Source: Aplectana chamaeleonis
Taxonomy: Eukaryota > Nematoda > Chromadorea > Rhabditida > Cosmocercidae
NCBI GenBank assembly: GCA_029168955.1
Contig: JAPDOI010001311.1
Span: forward strand, 1-64,000
Length of the DNA: 64,000 nucleotides
Direction: 5' to 3'
In this document: positions 11,805 through 23,379 of the stretch, piece after piece
How the letters are laid out: every line of letters begins with the position of its first letter
Numbering within the stretch: the stretch's first letter is position 1
Position numbers and translations under genes: made by a program
The notes under the pieces: generated by a model
Database searches by the model: none
What the model saw: only the letters and a program-made list of their open reading frames with translations
What the model was told of the DNA's origin: nothing

Positions 11805-12870
11805 CAAAGCAAAAGAGAATAACCAAAAATACACGATTTGGTGGTCGACCTTTTCGCAAGATCCTCCGTTAAACTTATGAAGAAAAGCGAAATCAAGCGC
11901 GATATGAAATGGAGCGTCGCGTTCCACCTAACTTGACCTATGCTGATTCCCTTATCACAGCATTCAAAATTTTCAAACATATGTTCGATTTTGGTGATGA
12001 GAAGAATTTCCCAAACAAGTGGCTTAGAATCATGTGACAACAGCACAAAAATCGTTACGGCAGTTTGTGCAACAGGCAAAAATCGGTATTATTCATTAAT
12101 ATTTATCGATGTTTTTTTAGTAAAATTCCCCAACCAAGAGACCCATACCCATCAACAATGCAAAAATCATTGCAACACTTTGTGCAACGGGCGAAAAATC
12201 AGATTGTTGATTGGTGCTATCGATGACTGATGAGCAAAATTCTCCAACGAAGAAAACCGGTCCCATCAGCAATCACCACTCCACGCCTGCATTTTGTGCT
12301 ATAAAGTGCAAAAATCGATAATATTGATTATCGATCGATGGCGTATCGTGAAGTCACAAGGAAATCTGACAAGTTCAGTGACTTACCCCAACGACCTGTG
12401 TTAATGGGATGCAGATCCACCCACACACCCTGGCCTCCACAGCAGCTATTACAGCATTGTCAAGCAGATTTCGTGCTACATGGCTAATTTAGTATGTAAA
12501 CCCGCGATTTTAGGTACCCACTTCAAAGTTAAGGGTATCAAGTTCAAATTGAAATAAAGGGGCCACTATACATCCATTTCCAGCCTCCTGCCCAGAGATA
12601 GAGCTTCCTAGCTCAATTTTAAGTGTACCAACAAGATCGTGAACATGCCGTCTGGAAAAAGAGTACAAGAAAACCTGCGTTTTTCAAATTTTTCTCAAAA
12701 CTCAGGAAACCATCCCAAACCATTTCTGCGCAGTAATACCAACTTTTTGCGCTCTTTTCAATGCAATTTAGAGCTAAATTTGTACGTTCTTTTGAACTGA
12801 GACTTCCAGATAGACAAAAGTGGTTGCGCGCCCTGAGGCCAGTGCAAAACCAAATGTGTTGTTCTCTGCG
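11805..12870. repeat. Third copy of the palindrome-arm core, rearranged
   Basis: From about 11,985 to 12,850 this matches the right-arm sequence at about 33,260-33,985 in the same orientation: GAGAAGAATTTCCCAAACAA, several GCAAAAATCATTGC and TTTGTGCAAC units of the ~117-bp tandem repeat, ATCGATAATATTGATTATCG, then TCCATTTCCAGCCTCCT. A separate short piece at about 11,835-11,880 (GATTTGGTGGTCGACC through CTCCGTTAAACTTAT) matches the left-arm orientation (25,240-25,280). The core therefore also exists as a dispersed repeat with its own internal inversion. Confidence 0.7.
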
Positions 12871-13087
12871 CGCTCACCACAAATAACGGGTTATTTTGGT
12901 ATTTGCGTGGAAGAGGACGAGCTACACCCAAAATATGATAATTTTGGCTACGTTTTTTGCGCCAATTGAAATGGTGTGAACGACCTACCAGGAGATTTCA
13001 ACAAATTCCTATTCCTACGCTCCTATCTTTTTCTGAGCCTTTTGAGTTTTCGCGCGTTCAACAGAAGCGTTGTGTTGGTTGTATGTC

Positions 13088-13325
13088 AGGCCTTAAAACG
13101 GCCAATGTCACAATCAGCTGTCGACTGCGTACCACGCGCTGCGTGCGCATCTGCGTCCGGAAGCAGACGAGTTTGGCCGCCGCGCATTGATTTCGGCCAT
13201 AAAAACGTCATACGCGGCGATAAAGCGCGCGGCACCAAAACCACGTCTGCTTCCGACGCGCGTGCGATCGCGCGCGTGGTACGCAGTCGACTGGTGGGAA
13301 CATTGGCCGTTTTTGTTACCACTAT
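13088..13325. repeat. GC-rich foldback repeat (same family as 41,794-42,046)
   Basis: The two halves are reverse complements: TTAAAACGGCCAATG and GTCGACTGCGTACCACGCGC on the left, and GTACGCAGTCGAC with ACATTGGCCGTTTTTG on the right. The same terminal and subterminal words occur in the longer, cleaner palindrome at 41.8 kb. The left-right match is imperfect. A 216-codon open frame from 12,976 crosses this palindrome and is explained by GC richness and symmetry. Confidence 0.75.
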
Positions 13326-13339
13326 GTCAGCCAACGTTG

Positions 13340-13727
13340 CATTCGTCGAGAGAAATTGGCCCCGCGCCCCTGTCTGCTCCGCCCCCCTGTATTTGCGTCC
13401 TCCTCCAGAGCAAACAAGGGTGCTGGGCCATTTCTCACCGTCGGCGACGTTTGTAGTTTACCACTATTACTACCTACTCTACGCCACAAACGTCGCCGAC
13501 GGTCAAAATTGCCTACCACGCTCTTTTTGGAGGAGGACACAAATACAGGGGCGGCGAACTGCCACAACTCTGGCGAAAACCAACTTCTCACCTTTCGTTA
13601 GGCGAGCACATTGTGGGTCGTTTTGAAGCTTCAAAATGTGTAGTCATTGTGTTCCGAGCCATACCATTCTATTTCCCGCCATGGTTATCTCAACTACGCT
13701 TACGAGCGTGTCTGCTGCCGTTCACTG
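13340..13727. mobile_element. Truncated MITE, family B, copy B3
   Basis: The right end (GGTTATCTCAACTACGCTTA then CGAGCGTGTCTGCTGCC) and CATACCATTCTATTTC match the ends of B1 and B2 in the palindrome spacer. The interior carries inverted copies of CTGTATTTGCGTCCTCC and AACGTCGCCGACGG. The left terminus and the closing TTAA are missing. The left side abuts the GC foldback and the right side runs straight into a LINE fragment. Confidence 0.65.
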
Positions 13728-14400
13728 CGGAGTCCCTCAAGGAGTACTTTCTCCCATCCTTTTCAACATCTACGTTTGACGTTTGAAATCGCCAATTTGA
13801 TCCAGTCACTTCGGCACTGGGTTCAGTGCGTTTGCTGATGACATCAAGATTTATCATGAGGTTACCTCCTGGGGGTTGCGAATCTTCACGGCAATCAGTC
13901 AATGCTATCAGCGTGTGGTCTCATGATTGGGATCTGTACCTGTCTAAGGAAAAAAACCCAAATTCTCTCCACCTCGGTACGAAAAATCATAGCTTTAGAT
14001 TATGGCATCGAAAGGGACTCCCATTTGAGGCTACTGATCCAGATAACTGATCTTGGTTTCGTTATCTCACTGCAGGATTCTTAGCTTCGATGTGCATTTG
14101 TGAGGTCTCATCTAAAAGAAAGCTACTGTTGCAGTGAACAAGATATTTCGAGCTTTGGCAACACGTCAATCCATCTGTGCTTATAACCTAGAGCCCTACC
14201 ACCTACGTGAGGCGAATTCTTGAATATGGCACGCCGGTATTTAACCCCTACAAACTGAAGGACATATGAACTGTTTGAAGAAAGCTCAAAGCAGTTTCAC
14301 AAAGGAAACTGTTCATTAAGGATGCATGGTTTAGTTTATAGCCGCATATCCGATTCAGTGCTGAAGAAATGAGCTATTTCATTTGAAACCGTTGTCACTC
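13728..14400 (+). pseudogene. CR1-like non-LTR retrotransposon fragment (RT palm to C-terminus)
   Basis: The sequence encodes VHCGVPQG and then, after small indels, SPILFNIYV, the RT block typical of CR1/Jockey-type LINEs. It is followed by the catalytic box FADDIKIYHEVT (about 13,835-13,865), then an AINAISVWSHDWDLYLSKEK-type segment, ILHLGTK and ITDLGFVIS. A decayed C-terminal part includes NKIFRAL and RRILEYGTPVFNPYKLKD. Frames change at least four times, so it is dead. The 5' side is cut exactly at the B3 terminus and the 3' side meets repeat D1. It would normally copy its own RNA into the genome by target-primed reverse transcription. Confidence 0.75.
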
Positions 14401-15445
14401 CTGAGGGAATTGTTTAGAGTGGTAAACGCATCTGCAAGAAAATCGACCATTATCGTTAGTATCTCTTCTGGCTCAATAGTGAATGTGCAGTATTCCGCCC
14501 CCGAGCTGCAGAGTTCGAACAAGTTATGAGCATTTTTCAAGCTTCTTGAAAAAAGCATTTTTTGGGAGTCTCAAAAAAAATTTCGATCCAGCCCAAAACT
14601 CGCATGTAGGGGGGTAATCCGGGGAGTGGTGAACACGAGATCTGGAGTCCATTTGTCCTAAATTTCGGGGTTTACTGTAGATGACGGTGCGGGTAACATG
14701 TCATTTAGGGAGGCCAAAACCCACCTAACCAGTATTTTGAAAATCGACAAACGGACGGAAAATTCGTATTCTCCACCCCGAATTACTGCCGAATACAAAT
14801 TGTGAGTAAAATCTGACGAAGTTTTGACCAAACCACCGTATACCCACCGTAATCTACCGCAATCTGCAAAAAATCGATAAACGGACTCAGATTCGTATTT
14901 AGCAGCTCCAAATAACTCTCAGAGAATGATTTTGGAGACATATCTATCGTAACGAAATCCGGGAAATCTCCCGAAAGTGGCGTTTTCTACTCGCTCGAAA
15001 TTTTCCCGGATCAGGAAGCTTCGAACGAAATTAGCCGAAAACTTTGAAATCGACCTTTAATAAACCGCAGATTCGTGATTAACGCCCCAAAAAGCCCACC
15101 TGGGAGAATTTTAAGTCAAAATCTGGAACATTTTTTAAACGCTTCCAGAGCCCTTCAATTTGTATAAATAAACGCCCAACCGAAAATCCGTACAAGTCCA
15201 AAACAGCTTTATTCAGTCTCCTGGACAAAGTATGGAAGAAATGCGCCTTCACCCAAATTTTGAAGATTGTTTGCCCGTTTGGATGGTTTTCGAAAAACAC
15301 AAAAAACGACCTTTTAGGCTTTTAACTTTTTTGGAACATGCAGCTCTGGGCTGGATACTGCGCATTTTACTACTGAGCCACTAGAGGTACTAGCGATACT
15401 AGTCGTTTTGGCAGATGCGTTTGCCACTCCAAACACTTCCCTTGT
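14401..15445. repeat. Interspersed TIR repeat family D, copy D1
   Basis: The ends are imperfect inverted repeats over more than 100 bp. The left starts GAGGGAATTGTTTAGAGTGG, and the right ends in a CCACTCCAAACACTTCCCTT-type sequence. Subterminal GTTAGTATCTCTTCTGGCTC faces a complementary GAGCCACTAGAGGTACTAGC. The interior (for example AAATAAACGCCCAACCGAAA) is shared with copies at 47.4-48.5 and 55.7-56.2 kb. No transposase is present. No convincing target-site duplication was found. Confidence 0.75.
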
Positions 15446-15881
15446 CAGAAGAGTAGGGGAATGATTTGCTTCTTTTCCACAAGATCCTGTTTGGCGTAGA
15501 TTTCTGTTCTTATATAAACCTGAGGACGCTTGTGACAACTTGAGAGAGAGTCAACCACTAGGGGTGGCCCCATCAAACTCCACCGTTACACATCTAACCT
15601 CAACTGCGAGGCGTCCTGACTGGCTGGATGCCTTGTGATTCGCTTCAATTGGACCGTCGATTGAGTGCAGCACTGCGCATCTTTCTGTTGCCGTTATGAA
15701 GCGTAGCCTTGCAAACTTCAGATGGAAGCAATCGATTTATTCAGAAGACATGGGCGCCAGATTCGGTTCTTCAAGGCTATGATAAATTTTTGCTGTTCAG
15801 TAGTTCACAAGTTCACAGCCCATATCAGCTGGTACATTGTTTGTCATTTTCTTTTTTTGAAATTCACAGTTTTTCATTAAG
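15446..15881. other. Unassigned sequence
   Basis: Nothing is recognised. An open frame starting at 15,709 (to 15,993) runs into the next MITE and is not a gene call. Confidence 0.35.
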
Positions 15882-16366
15882 GCAGTCTTCACGAAGAAAA
15901 AGTTGCACGTTTTTGGCTAACAAACGTAAGCTTTGGGTCCCTCTTAGAAGATTAGAACGGAGGTGCGACGAAAAACGGCCCGGTAGTGGGTGAAAATCTC
16001 GTGGGCCAGCCAACCCATTGGGACACTCCGCCCACGTCCTGCATAACAGTTTCGCTGAATTCTGATGCTTAGATGAGCGATGGTTTTACGATCAAAAGCC
16101 CCCGTTCTTCTCTTCATTCTCAACGTCTCTCTTTACTCAGGTCCAAGCTCGCACACATCATGGCTGCAAAAAGGAGTTACAAGCCTCGGAAAACTCGCCC
16201 ACATTGCTTCCCTAAGCTGAATTTTAAGGGCCGCCATAACTCCGTTTCCAAGAAGTCTTGTGCGATTCCAGGAGACATCATTGAAGATCAGCATGGACCG
16301 TTTTCAAGAATGAGCGGAAAAAACTTGAAAAAACGACATGCTATCGTGAACACTGCAACTTTAATA
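15882..16366. mobile_element. MITE, family A, copy A5
   Basis: The ends are TTAAGGCAGTCTTCACGAAG on the left and ATCGTGAACACTGCAACTTT on the right, the latter interrupted by an inserted AA. The interior shares GAAAATCTCGTGGGCCAGCC and TTACAAGCCTCGGAAAACTC with other family-A copies. A 184-codon open frame (16,073-16,627) crosses the right end into unrelated sequence and is not considered real. Confidence 0.75.
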
Positions 16367-16605
16367 TGTCCGGCAAACAACAGTGTGTGGTCTATTCTGC
16401 TGAAAGTTAATAGGGGAGAAATCTGTTTTGCCAGTAGTCTCTCAGTTATCTTTAGTAAAACTGCGCAGTACCCGTCCCGAGCAAGCATGGTTACACAGGA
16501 AAGTTATAAACAGTTCAGAAAGAGTCAATTTTTTGCTTTATTTTCCATTGCCTTCCAAAACGCTCAGTATACTTTCGAAAATCTGAAGAAAACAGAGCCT
16601 CGTGG
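16367..16605. other. Unassigned flank of the left palindrome arm
   Basis: I see no repeat or gene. Homology with the right-arm side begins at about 16,606 with GGCTATAAAGGGCACGAGAC. Confidence 0.4.
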
Positions 16606-16639
16606 CTATAAAGGGCACGAGACCTAAATCCGTTCAACC

Positions 16640-16880
16640 ATTGGAATGTATATCAGGAAGTGGAAATTTCATCGTGAACACTTTCCGTCCAGGAAGTGAA
16701 ATTTATCGTAGAACACGATTGTCTTAACCGTGTAAATTTTTATCTCCACGGTTAACATCAATGTGGCAGAAAAGTATCGTGTTCACTTTCAAATCAGGTG
16801 AAATTTATCCGTGAACACGATTAGCAAGTGGGAGATATCGGAAGCATCCACAAATGTTTTAGTACATGCGAGGAGCGCTC
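16640..16880. repeat. Degenerate hairpin repeats at the outer end of the left arm
   Basis: This segment contains diverged units made of GGAAGTGAAATTTATCGT, GAACAC and TTATCTCCACGGTTAAC. They are the reverse complement of the clean 90-bp tandem array at the outer end of the right arm. Here the units are broken by indels and not in register. Confidence 0.6.
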
Positions 16881-16910
16881 ACCCATTTACATGAAGGCAA
16901 ATGTAACATG

Positions 16911-17610
16911 AAGAATCTAATTACAAAACGGGGAAGATCAAAGCTGAGGTCATTTGTAGAATCGAAGTAAGACACCAAGATCGCAACAATTCTTGACTGC
17001 AATGGCTACAATCCCGGAAACATCAGAACATGGAAGCCCTATGGTACACCAGACACGGCGTGGCTCTCGTCCAACCCTACGTCAGCCAATAAGAAAGAAA
17101 ATCGCTCGCGAGATAAACACGCTGCCGCTGAGGGTGTCTCACCTTCACTATTCGTCTGACTTTTCGATTACTCACCACTGACCGCTGAAGGATGTTTTGA
17201 CGCCTCGTCAAGAATCTACGAAAGCAGATTCGGAAGATAATTAGCATGTCGGTATTGTCAAACAGAAGCGCTGCTTGCTTCAGTACGGCTGACTGGTTCA
17301 TACCTTGTCCGCTGTAGAGGATGCGGAGAACGCCTAATGGTAGAACAGACAATGAGACCACTGAGGCACGTCCTAGATGAACATCAGGAGACGTTTCGTG
17401 ATCCGGCCTCCTATCCGAACAGCGGTTTCTTCGAAACACCGAACAACGAACGCTTTCAGCTGTATTGAAAAACGCGCCTTTATTCGATGTATCGGTACTT
17501 CTGACCGACATTTGATACACCCATTTGGAAAGAAAAAATTATGGAAGCAGAGGAAATTCAGCGCCATCGTCTCTCAGGAAGTAACACTGCAAAGGAAGGA
17601 GCTCTGGTGA
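16911..17610 (+). pseudogene. Penelope-like element GIY-YIG endonuclease remnant (left-arm copy, broken)
   Basis: This is the left-arm counterpart of the open GIY-YIG frame at 40,174-40,839. The DNA matches over its whole length, from ATGAAGAATCTAATTA to the GATGAGATTGATCACTTG end. Here small insertions and deletions scatter the protein over three frames. The pieces include NGYNPGNI, EKIARE-like residues, a cysteine-rich CRYCQ-type linker and an MRPL-type GIY-YIG core. One difference is an inserted stretch after CTACGTCA near 17,085. No reverse transcriptase lies upstream, so both arms keep only the C-terminal module. It is certainly non-functional as written. Confidence 0.75.
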
Positions 17611-17765
17611 CTTGATGAGATTGATCACTTGATACCGGGTCTATCCTTCCTCCCTCCCTTCCCTTGAGAATTGCCTTGGTAGATTCTCATCTGTGAATCC
17701 TGTGACTGGTCGGGGTAAAGTCCTACATGACCATCATTGTGTCATTCATGCGTTTTCCAGTGACC

Positions 17766-18287
17766 TTTAAGAGGCAGGTGTCACGATAAATTTCAGTCCT
17801 CGGTTTTTGGCCGGAAATCAAAGTTCAAGAGTCCTCATTTGAGCACTGGGGTCGAAAGAACAAACGAAAACAGCCAGAAAAAACTCCATACGGCTCCGAA
17901 GTCCGCTCGCGCTTCTAGCCATTTCATAATCACCGATAGATTTCTCGACGTGAATGAAGGAACACTCGAAATCGAGAAATGAGCGATGGTTTTTGATCCA
18001 AAAAGCCCCAGTTCTTCTTCCTTCAATTCTCGACTTCTCTCTTTACTCAGGTCAGCTAACTGCTACATCGTTGCACAAAGACGCGGAAGTTAGAAGCCTC
18101 GGAAAACTCATTCAATGCAGTTCTCTAAAGCTCATTTTTTGAGGGACCATAATTCTGATCCCAGAAGGTCGTGTACGATTTCAGACACATCGATTCAGAA
18201 TCAGCATAAAGATGCGGACCGTTTTCAAGGATAAGGCTAAAAACAGAAGAACGATTTTCTATCGTGGATACTGCCTTAAACTACGAC
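17766..18287. mobile_element. MITE, family A, copy A6 (left arm)
   Basis: The left end is TTAAGAGGCAGGTGTCACGA and the right end is CTATCGTGGATACTGCCTTA. It matches copy A7 in the mirrored position of the right arm, where the ends are cleaner. It holds the usual family-A interior words, such as GAGCGATGGTTTTTGATC and AGCATAAAGATGCGGACCG. No coding capacity. Confidence 0.75.
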
Positions 18288-18289
18288 TA

Positions 18290-19530
18290 TTCAGCGCTAA
18301 TACGAACAAATTCTTGGGTCTGGCATGTATTTCCCATGTAACTATCATATCTCTACATACTATGTTTAGAGCATGTTATTGCATTGTTGAAGGTCTGAAG
18401 AAGCCATTGTTGGTGAAAGCTAACCAAAATAAAAGGTGGAAGAAGAAAGAGTCTCAAGCTACCATAATAAGAAAGGACATATACATATTAATAGACTGCT
18501 CAGATGTTTTTTCTTCTGTAAATCAATAAAACATCCAGGAATCCACTCAAGGCCCAACATTTTTAGAGGTGGCACCTGCACCTACTGGCGTTTCTCCACC
18601 GATACATAGTGGTTGGCCGATTCGGGTGCATCTTTCATGTTCATTGACTTGGCGATAATCTTTCAAGAAGCTTTGTTATCCAAGAGGATCCATGAGACGT
18701 GCTCGAATTCAAGCTTCAACGCAAAGCTGCTTGCATTTCCGTAGTCTGCCTGTTTTTCTCCGGACCTGGCAGCTAATAGATCGGTGCTGACGGTGATGAA
18801 ATACTGTGTCCTTTTACCGTACTATATGGTTAAATATCTATTATCTCCAGGAAGCCGCGTTGGAACTATCATCACGCTATCGGCTTAAAGCAGAGCGGTT
18901 GTTTCTCAGTTTCTACCATTGTATTTCTGAAAGCCAACCGCTCGATTTCATAAATAAAAACCATCATAGCAGCGTCGCGGCTTGCTTCTTTCAGAGATTG
19001 AGAATAGCTGGACCGCCATTGGCAAAGTGGATTGAGTTAAATTTTACTCATGAGTTCTTATGCCTGCCTTCCCAAGGGTTCAAAGATGAATCACCCTTGT
19101 CTTTTCTGATTAATTCATATAATATTGTCGTGCTCTTGGGGGTAAAACAGTGGTATTTTCGCCTATTCCTGGGGCGTGGCAAGAAATATTCTGTTATTGA
19201 TCGATGCCCCACAGAAAACATCTAATCGCGTCGGCGCTGCACGATGGAACTATAAAATAAACCTTACGGTACTGTCTTTATCAGAGGGAAATTGTGGTCC
19301 ACGGACACAGACTGGCCATGATGGACACATTACGGTGTGGCATGTGTCCAAACCGCAGAAAGCTCGAGAAAGGAGTGAAGAAGCCGTGGATTTGGAGCCA
19401 ATGCAGCAGCTGCTCCCAATCATGACCCATGTCGCTCCCTTTCTCCGACTGAATTACACTATTCAGATATTTTTGAGGAAGTTCCCGAGGACTAATAGAC
19501 ACCACCTGATTTGGTCGTTATCACTCGTTT
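18290..19530. repeat. Left-arm segment downstream of the GIY-YIG remnant
   Basis: No gene is recognised. Near 18,394-18,420 it contains CTGAAGAAGCCATTGTTGG followed by TGAAAGC, a possible decayed hammerhead-ribozyme core (see the right arm at 39,420-39,445). The rest mirrors 38,605-39,540 of the right arm. Open frames such as 18,806-19,225 (139 codons) are not preserved between the arms in the same form and are not called. Confidence 0.45.
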
Positions 19531-19539
19531 GATCGAGGA

Positions 19540-19853
19540 GAGGCGAGGAACGTCCTGGGGCCGAAATGCATCATTGGGCCCATGAGTTGGAACAGGAGGC
19601 AGGGCAGTCTGCGACCTTGGAGAAGTGTGTAAATCACCAAATCAATCGTGCCCCAGCTGCCCCAGCATCGGAGGCTGGGGCGAATAGGCGCAACGAAAAA
19701 ACACAGCCTGGGGCACGATTGATTTGATGATCTACCTGCCATGCGCACTGTGATCTTCCCAATGATGCCGACTGCCCTGCCTCTACCCCAACCCGGCGTG
19801 TTGTGATTGCATCCGGCCCCGAGAGGAAGGGAACGCCTCGCCCATCTCCCCTC
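19540..19853. repeat. Foldback repeat inside the left arm
   Basis: Two halves are inverted copies. GAGGAGAGGCGAGG, TGGGGCCG, GGCAGGGCAGTC and CAAATCAATCGTGCCCCAG on the left face CTGGGGCACGATTGATTTG, GACTGCCCTGCC, CGGCCCCGAG and GCCTCGCCCATCTCCCCTCG on the right. The centre near 19,660-19,705 adds a smaller CCCCAGC/GCTGGGG hairpin. The right arm carries the mirrored copy at about 38,290-38,605. Confidence 0.8.
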
Positions 19854-20853
19854 GAATTATGCACAACGTCAAGGCGTTCCGAAACAGTCAACCCAGGGGG
19901 GGTGAGAACAAGGGAATTTGAAAGCTTAACGGTTGTTCTCATCACCTTCCCCGGGCGTGATGAAAGAAAAACGAAAAACCGCACTGTATGCGGTGATGAA
20001 AACTAGCCAGTCTCTCAAGGTGGTCTCGCTCATGTCGCAAGTTGAGGAGGAGCAGATCTGCCACTCAAGGGCTGTGTAAAGGTATCTCTGTCAGATTTCA
20101 GAGGAGATAATAAGCTTCTCTGTAGCCTGTCGTCGGAAGTGAATACTTTTGGCCATATTCCAGTTCTCCAATAACAGGAAGCTCTTGAGAACAGCGAGTT
20201 TCGCAAGCTGATTTTTGATAAATCAATGAACAAGGGGTGTTATGTTGCGACAGCATGGGGAAGACCGGCGAGCAGGAGAACAGGAAGACCTGCTGGCCGG
20301 AGGTCCCCTCTGCCTCCTCCCGATTCGGGGTAAGGTCCCCAGTTGTTTCGAGGGAAGCTCTTATATGATTCTCGGGAGGTTCCCCATCAACGTCTGAGCT
20401 ACGATCACCACCCCTGTTGCAGCACGCAACTAGAAAATATTCTTGCCGGGACCTCGTGATCCCAGCACCATCTTCGTTTCCAACTGAATATGCTTCCACC
20501 AAACTTCGACCAGGGGATTATATTGGGCACTGAATACGAATTCGAGGTACGCAATTCGATTATAGAAGATTGAGCAATACTAACAATAGACTTGGTCTTT
20601 GCAAATGCTGTAAACGCTCTGGAAAATGCCCTTTTGAGTACAGTGATACATTGTTTTCATCTGATTTTACTCATAAAACCAGAATTTATGACGAACCTAA
20701 ATTTCCTTCATCCCTCATTTCTACTGAAATCAGTTTTCAACTTTTATATAGCAAATTCTAAGTAGAATATGCTGTGATGAAGGTCGTGCATAGCTCCTGA
20801 AGACCAAAGCTGAGTTTGCCCCAAATATCCGCTCACAATCTTCGCATGATGGT

Positions 20854-23029
20854 GTAGTCCACCAAAACTTGCCCATCTACTTATCAATGAGAAGCGGTTG
20901 GTTGGAGATCAATGTTCATGAAATTCATCGTAGCGTAAGTACTCTCGCTCAACCGGTAGCAAGCGTGTTGCCTATTCAGACAGTTGGAGCTTAGTACGTC
21001 GGCACAATAGGGTTAGTACGCCGGCACAAAGGGATTAGCGGTACCCGTGCTGTAGCTGCTGGTGACAGCAGCGATATGCTGCCAACGACCAGGAGCTCCT
21101 GCTGCTTGTGCTGCCGTACTAACTCTTTGTTTATCGTGGCACGCGTGCTATTGCCAGCCCCTCTCTCCTAATGTCTGCTGATACTCTCCTCCATTGATTT
21201 GTCTGATACGACTGAACATTTGCAGCATCCTCTTGTACGACAACGCAGGTATATATAGGGCGGCCTGTCTCGCTGAGGGGGCAGCTGGCCGTTTGAGGCC
21301 AGTCCGAGGAGGTGACATTGTGTCACTTTTCGGACATTTATTTTGAACGCTGAGGGGATCATCCCCATGGCCTATCGCGAGGGATGCCTCCTCGTTGTGG
21401 ACCGTGGCGACGATGATATCCTTGTTGCGGACCGCGGCGAGGTTGGCCTCCTTGCTGCTGGCCGTGGCAAGGATCCTACCCAACACCGGCAAAAAGGGTG
21501 GCAGTCCGAATTCTCTCTCCGTTTGCAGAACAGGCGGCCGATAACTAGGGGTTGTACTCAGAAGTTTCAACCCTAGTAACATGTTTTCCTCAGTAACATA
21601 CATTGAAGGGCACAACTGACTTACTTAAAGGCAGTGTTCACGATAACTTGTGGATCAGGGATGTGCGTAATAGAAATTTCGCAATTCGTTAGTCGTTAGT
21701 CGTTCAACCGGCCAAAACCCTCGTTAGTCGTTAATCGTTAGTCGTTATGAATCTAGGCTTTGCAAATAAGCAGAGTTCAGGCAGAAAAACCCTTATGATT
21801 AAAAAAAGAAGGAAGGCATGAAGAGAGTTTTCCAAAACATTCATCACCATTGAACACACAAAACATTCTCGTTAGAGAACCTAGATTGAGCTGTAAACCA
21901 ATTAAAAATATGAATGAAACCCCAATCCCGGAGGGGGTGTGTTTATCAATTTTTGTCTTTTTTTTTTCTCGGCGAGAAAAGAATATGGGAAAACGAAGAA
22001 ACCTTGAACTCTTCGTTTTCTTCGAAAAAAAAATCGCCGTTTTGCGCTATACGAAGTTATATAAGATTAAGACCATGGTGGCAACACGGAGAACCGCACA
22101 GACTTTGCACTAATTGCTCTTTGCTCAGCGTGTGATTTGGAACTTGTTTCCATAATGGGGAAGGGTCCGGAGAAGTTAGCATCCGAGTGGAAATTTCACC
22201 CACTGAGGGTTCCAGCACTACTTGATAGAAGGCCCATATCTCGAAGCATTAAGTACTCAGTACTAACATCAGATTATCGTGGTGTAAAAGCAATAAGTAT
22301 CCCAGATCGCTAATGCTTAACGTAGTCCTCGTATCACCCCTGATAGTGCCCTCTGTAAAAATCTGAGTTAGAGTCGATTAGTGTCGGAACTAGTTCAGTG
22401 ATCCTACCATAAGGTCAGCGCGACCGACACGAGGTCACTAAGTGCTGCGCCGGATCTTGCGCAGCGTTCGGTTGGGGTCATAATGTCCGGATTCCAGAAA
22501 TGCGAATCAGTGTCAGTATAAAGAATAAATACTGGAGTAATTTATTCTGCAGCACCCACCTCGAACAAGCAAGAGTGAAGTACATATATGTATCAATCTT
22601 GATGTAATCCATGGGTTGGAGCTCGATGTGAATGTTATTGATTTTCTAACGAATTTTGGGATTGCTTGCGAAAATATGTCTCATTTCGTTAGACGTTAGT
22701 CGTTAGTCGTAACACCCAAAAGCCCGTTAGTCGTTAAATTCGTTAGACGTTAGTCGTTATTACGCACATCCCTGTTGTGGATGTTCAGTTTCTTACAGCT
22801 TATGATAGGTCAAGAGCTTACTGTGACAGCAGCGTCAGGAAAAACTGCAGAAAAAGACGAGAAGACACTTTTTTATCTTGCTGACCGACTGCTTGCGTGC
22901 CCTTCAATGTATGTTACCGAGGAAAACGTGTAACTAGGGTTGAAATTTCTCAAAGGAAATACTGCTACTTGATCTTCTTCCGATCGCTTCTCATTGATTA
23001 GTAGATGTGCAAAATTTGGTGGACTGCAC
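20854..23029. mobile_element. TIR element F (left arm), host of a nested hAT MITE
   Basis: The ends are inverted repeats. GTAGTCCACCAAAACTTGCC with ATCAATGAGAAGCGG on the left faces CCGATCGCTTCTCATTGAT with GCAAAATTTGGTGGACTGCA on the right. A second inverted pair lies inside: TCAACCCTAGTAACATG with AACATACATTGAAGGGCAC, facing GTGCCCTTCAATGTATGTTA with TAACTAGGGTTGAAATTTC. Without the nested 1,119-bp insertion the element would be about 1.05 kb. The 155-codon minus-strand frame (21,148-21,615) also exists in the right arm, but it has no known domain and overlaps the element termini. Confidence 0.65.
21656..22774. mobile_element. hAT-type MITE (left arm)
   Basis: The element starts CAGGGATGTGCGTAATA and ends TATTACGCACATCCCTG. 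It is flanked by a perfect 8-bp duplication TTGTGGAT at 21,648-21,655 and 22,775-22,782. The CAGGG terminus and 8-bp duplication are hallmarks of hAT transposons. Subterminal regions hold many copies of GTTAGTCGTTA on one side and its partner at the other, as expected for transposase-binding repeats. No transposase frame is present in 1,119 bp, so it is non-autonomous. Confidence 0.9.
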
Positions 23030-23379
23030 TATAGATGTTCTGCATTATGGGTGGGATGCATGTTGACATTTTCGGAGAGCAGTCGGTTGGTTATCTTGAG
23101 GGCGAAAAAACGGGCTGCGTGAAAGAATTGGCCGCCGCTTGACGGCTAACCCTTGTTTCCGGCCCTCCGACACCTTGATGGGCACTTATTAGCACAAAAC
23201 AAAGCGATACGTTAGCAGAGAACCGTTACTGCTTAGGGAAATGGACGGGGTCACCGCTGAAGCCAGTGAATGAGCGACTCCCGTGAGATGCTCCGCGACG
23301 CTTTCAAATTCTGGAGCGCACAGTAAACAGGCTGGAACGCAAATAAAATTCATAAACACAACTGATGAAGTTTCGTGAT

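Noticed and set aside
12976..13626. 216-codon open frame on the plus strand
   Set aside because: It crosses a GC-rich foldback and a truncated MITE. Similar frames are open on other strands and frames, as expected for symmetric GC-rich DNA. No domain is visible.
21148..21615. 155-codon frame conserved between the two arms
   Set aside because: Conservation is explained by the recent duplication. The mirrored frame diverges after a small indel, and the frame overlaps element F termini.
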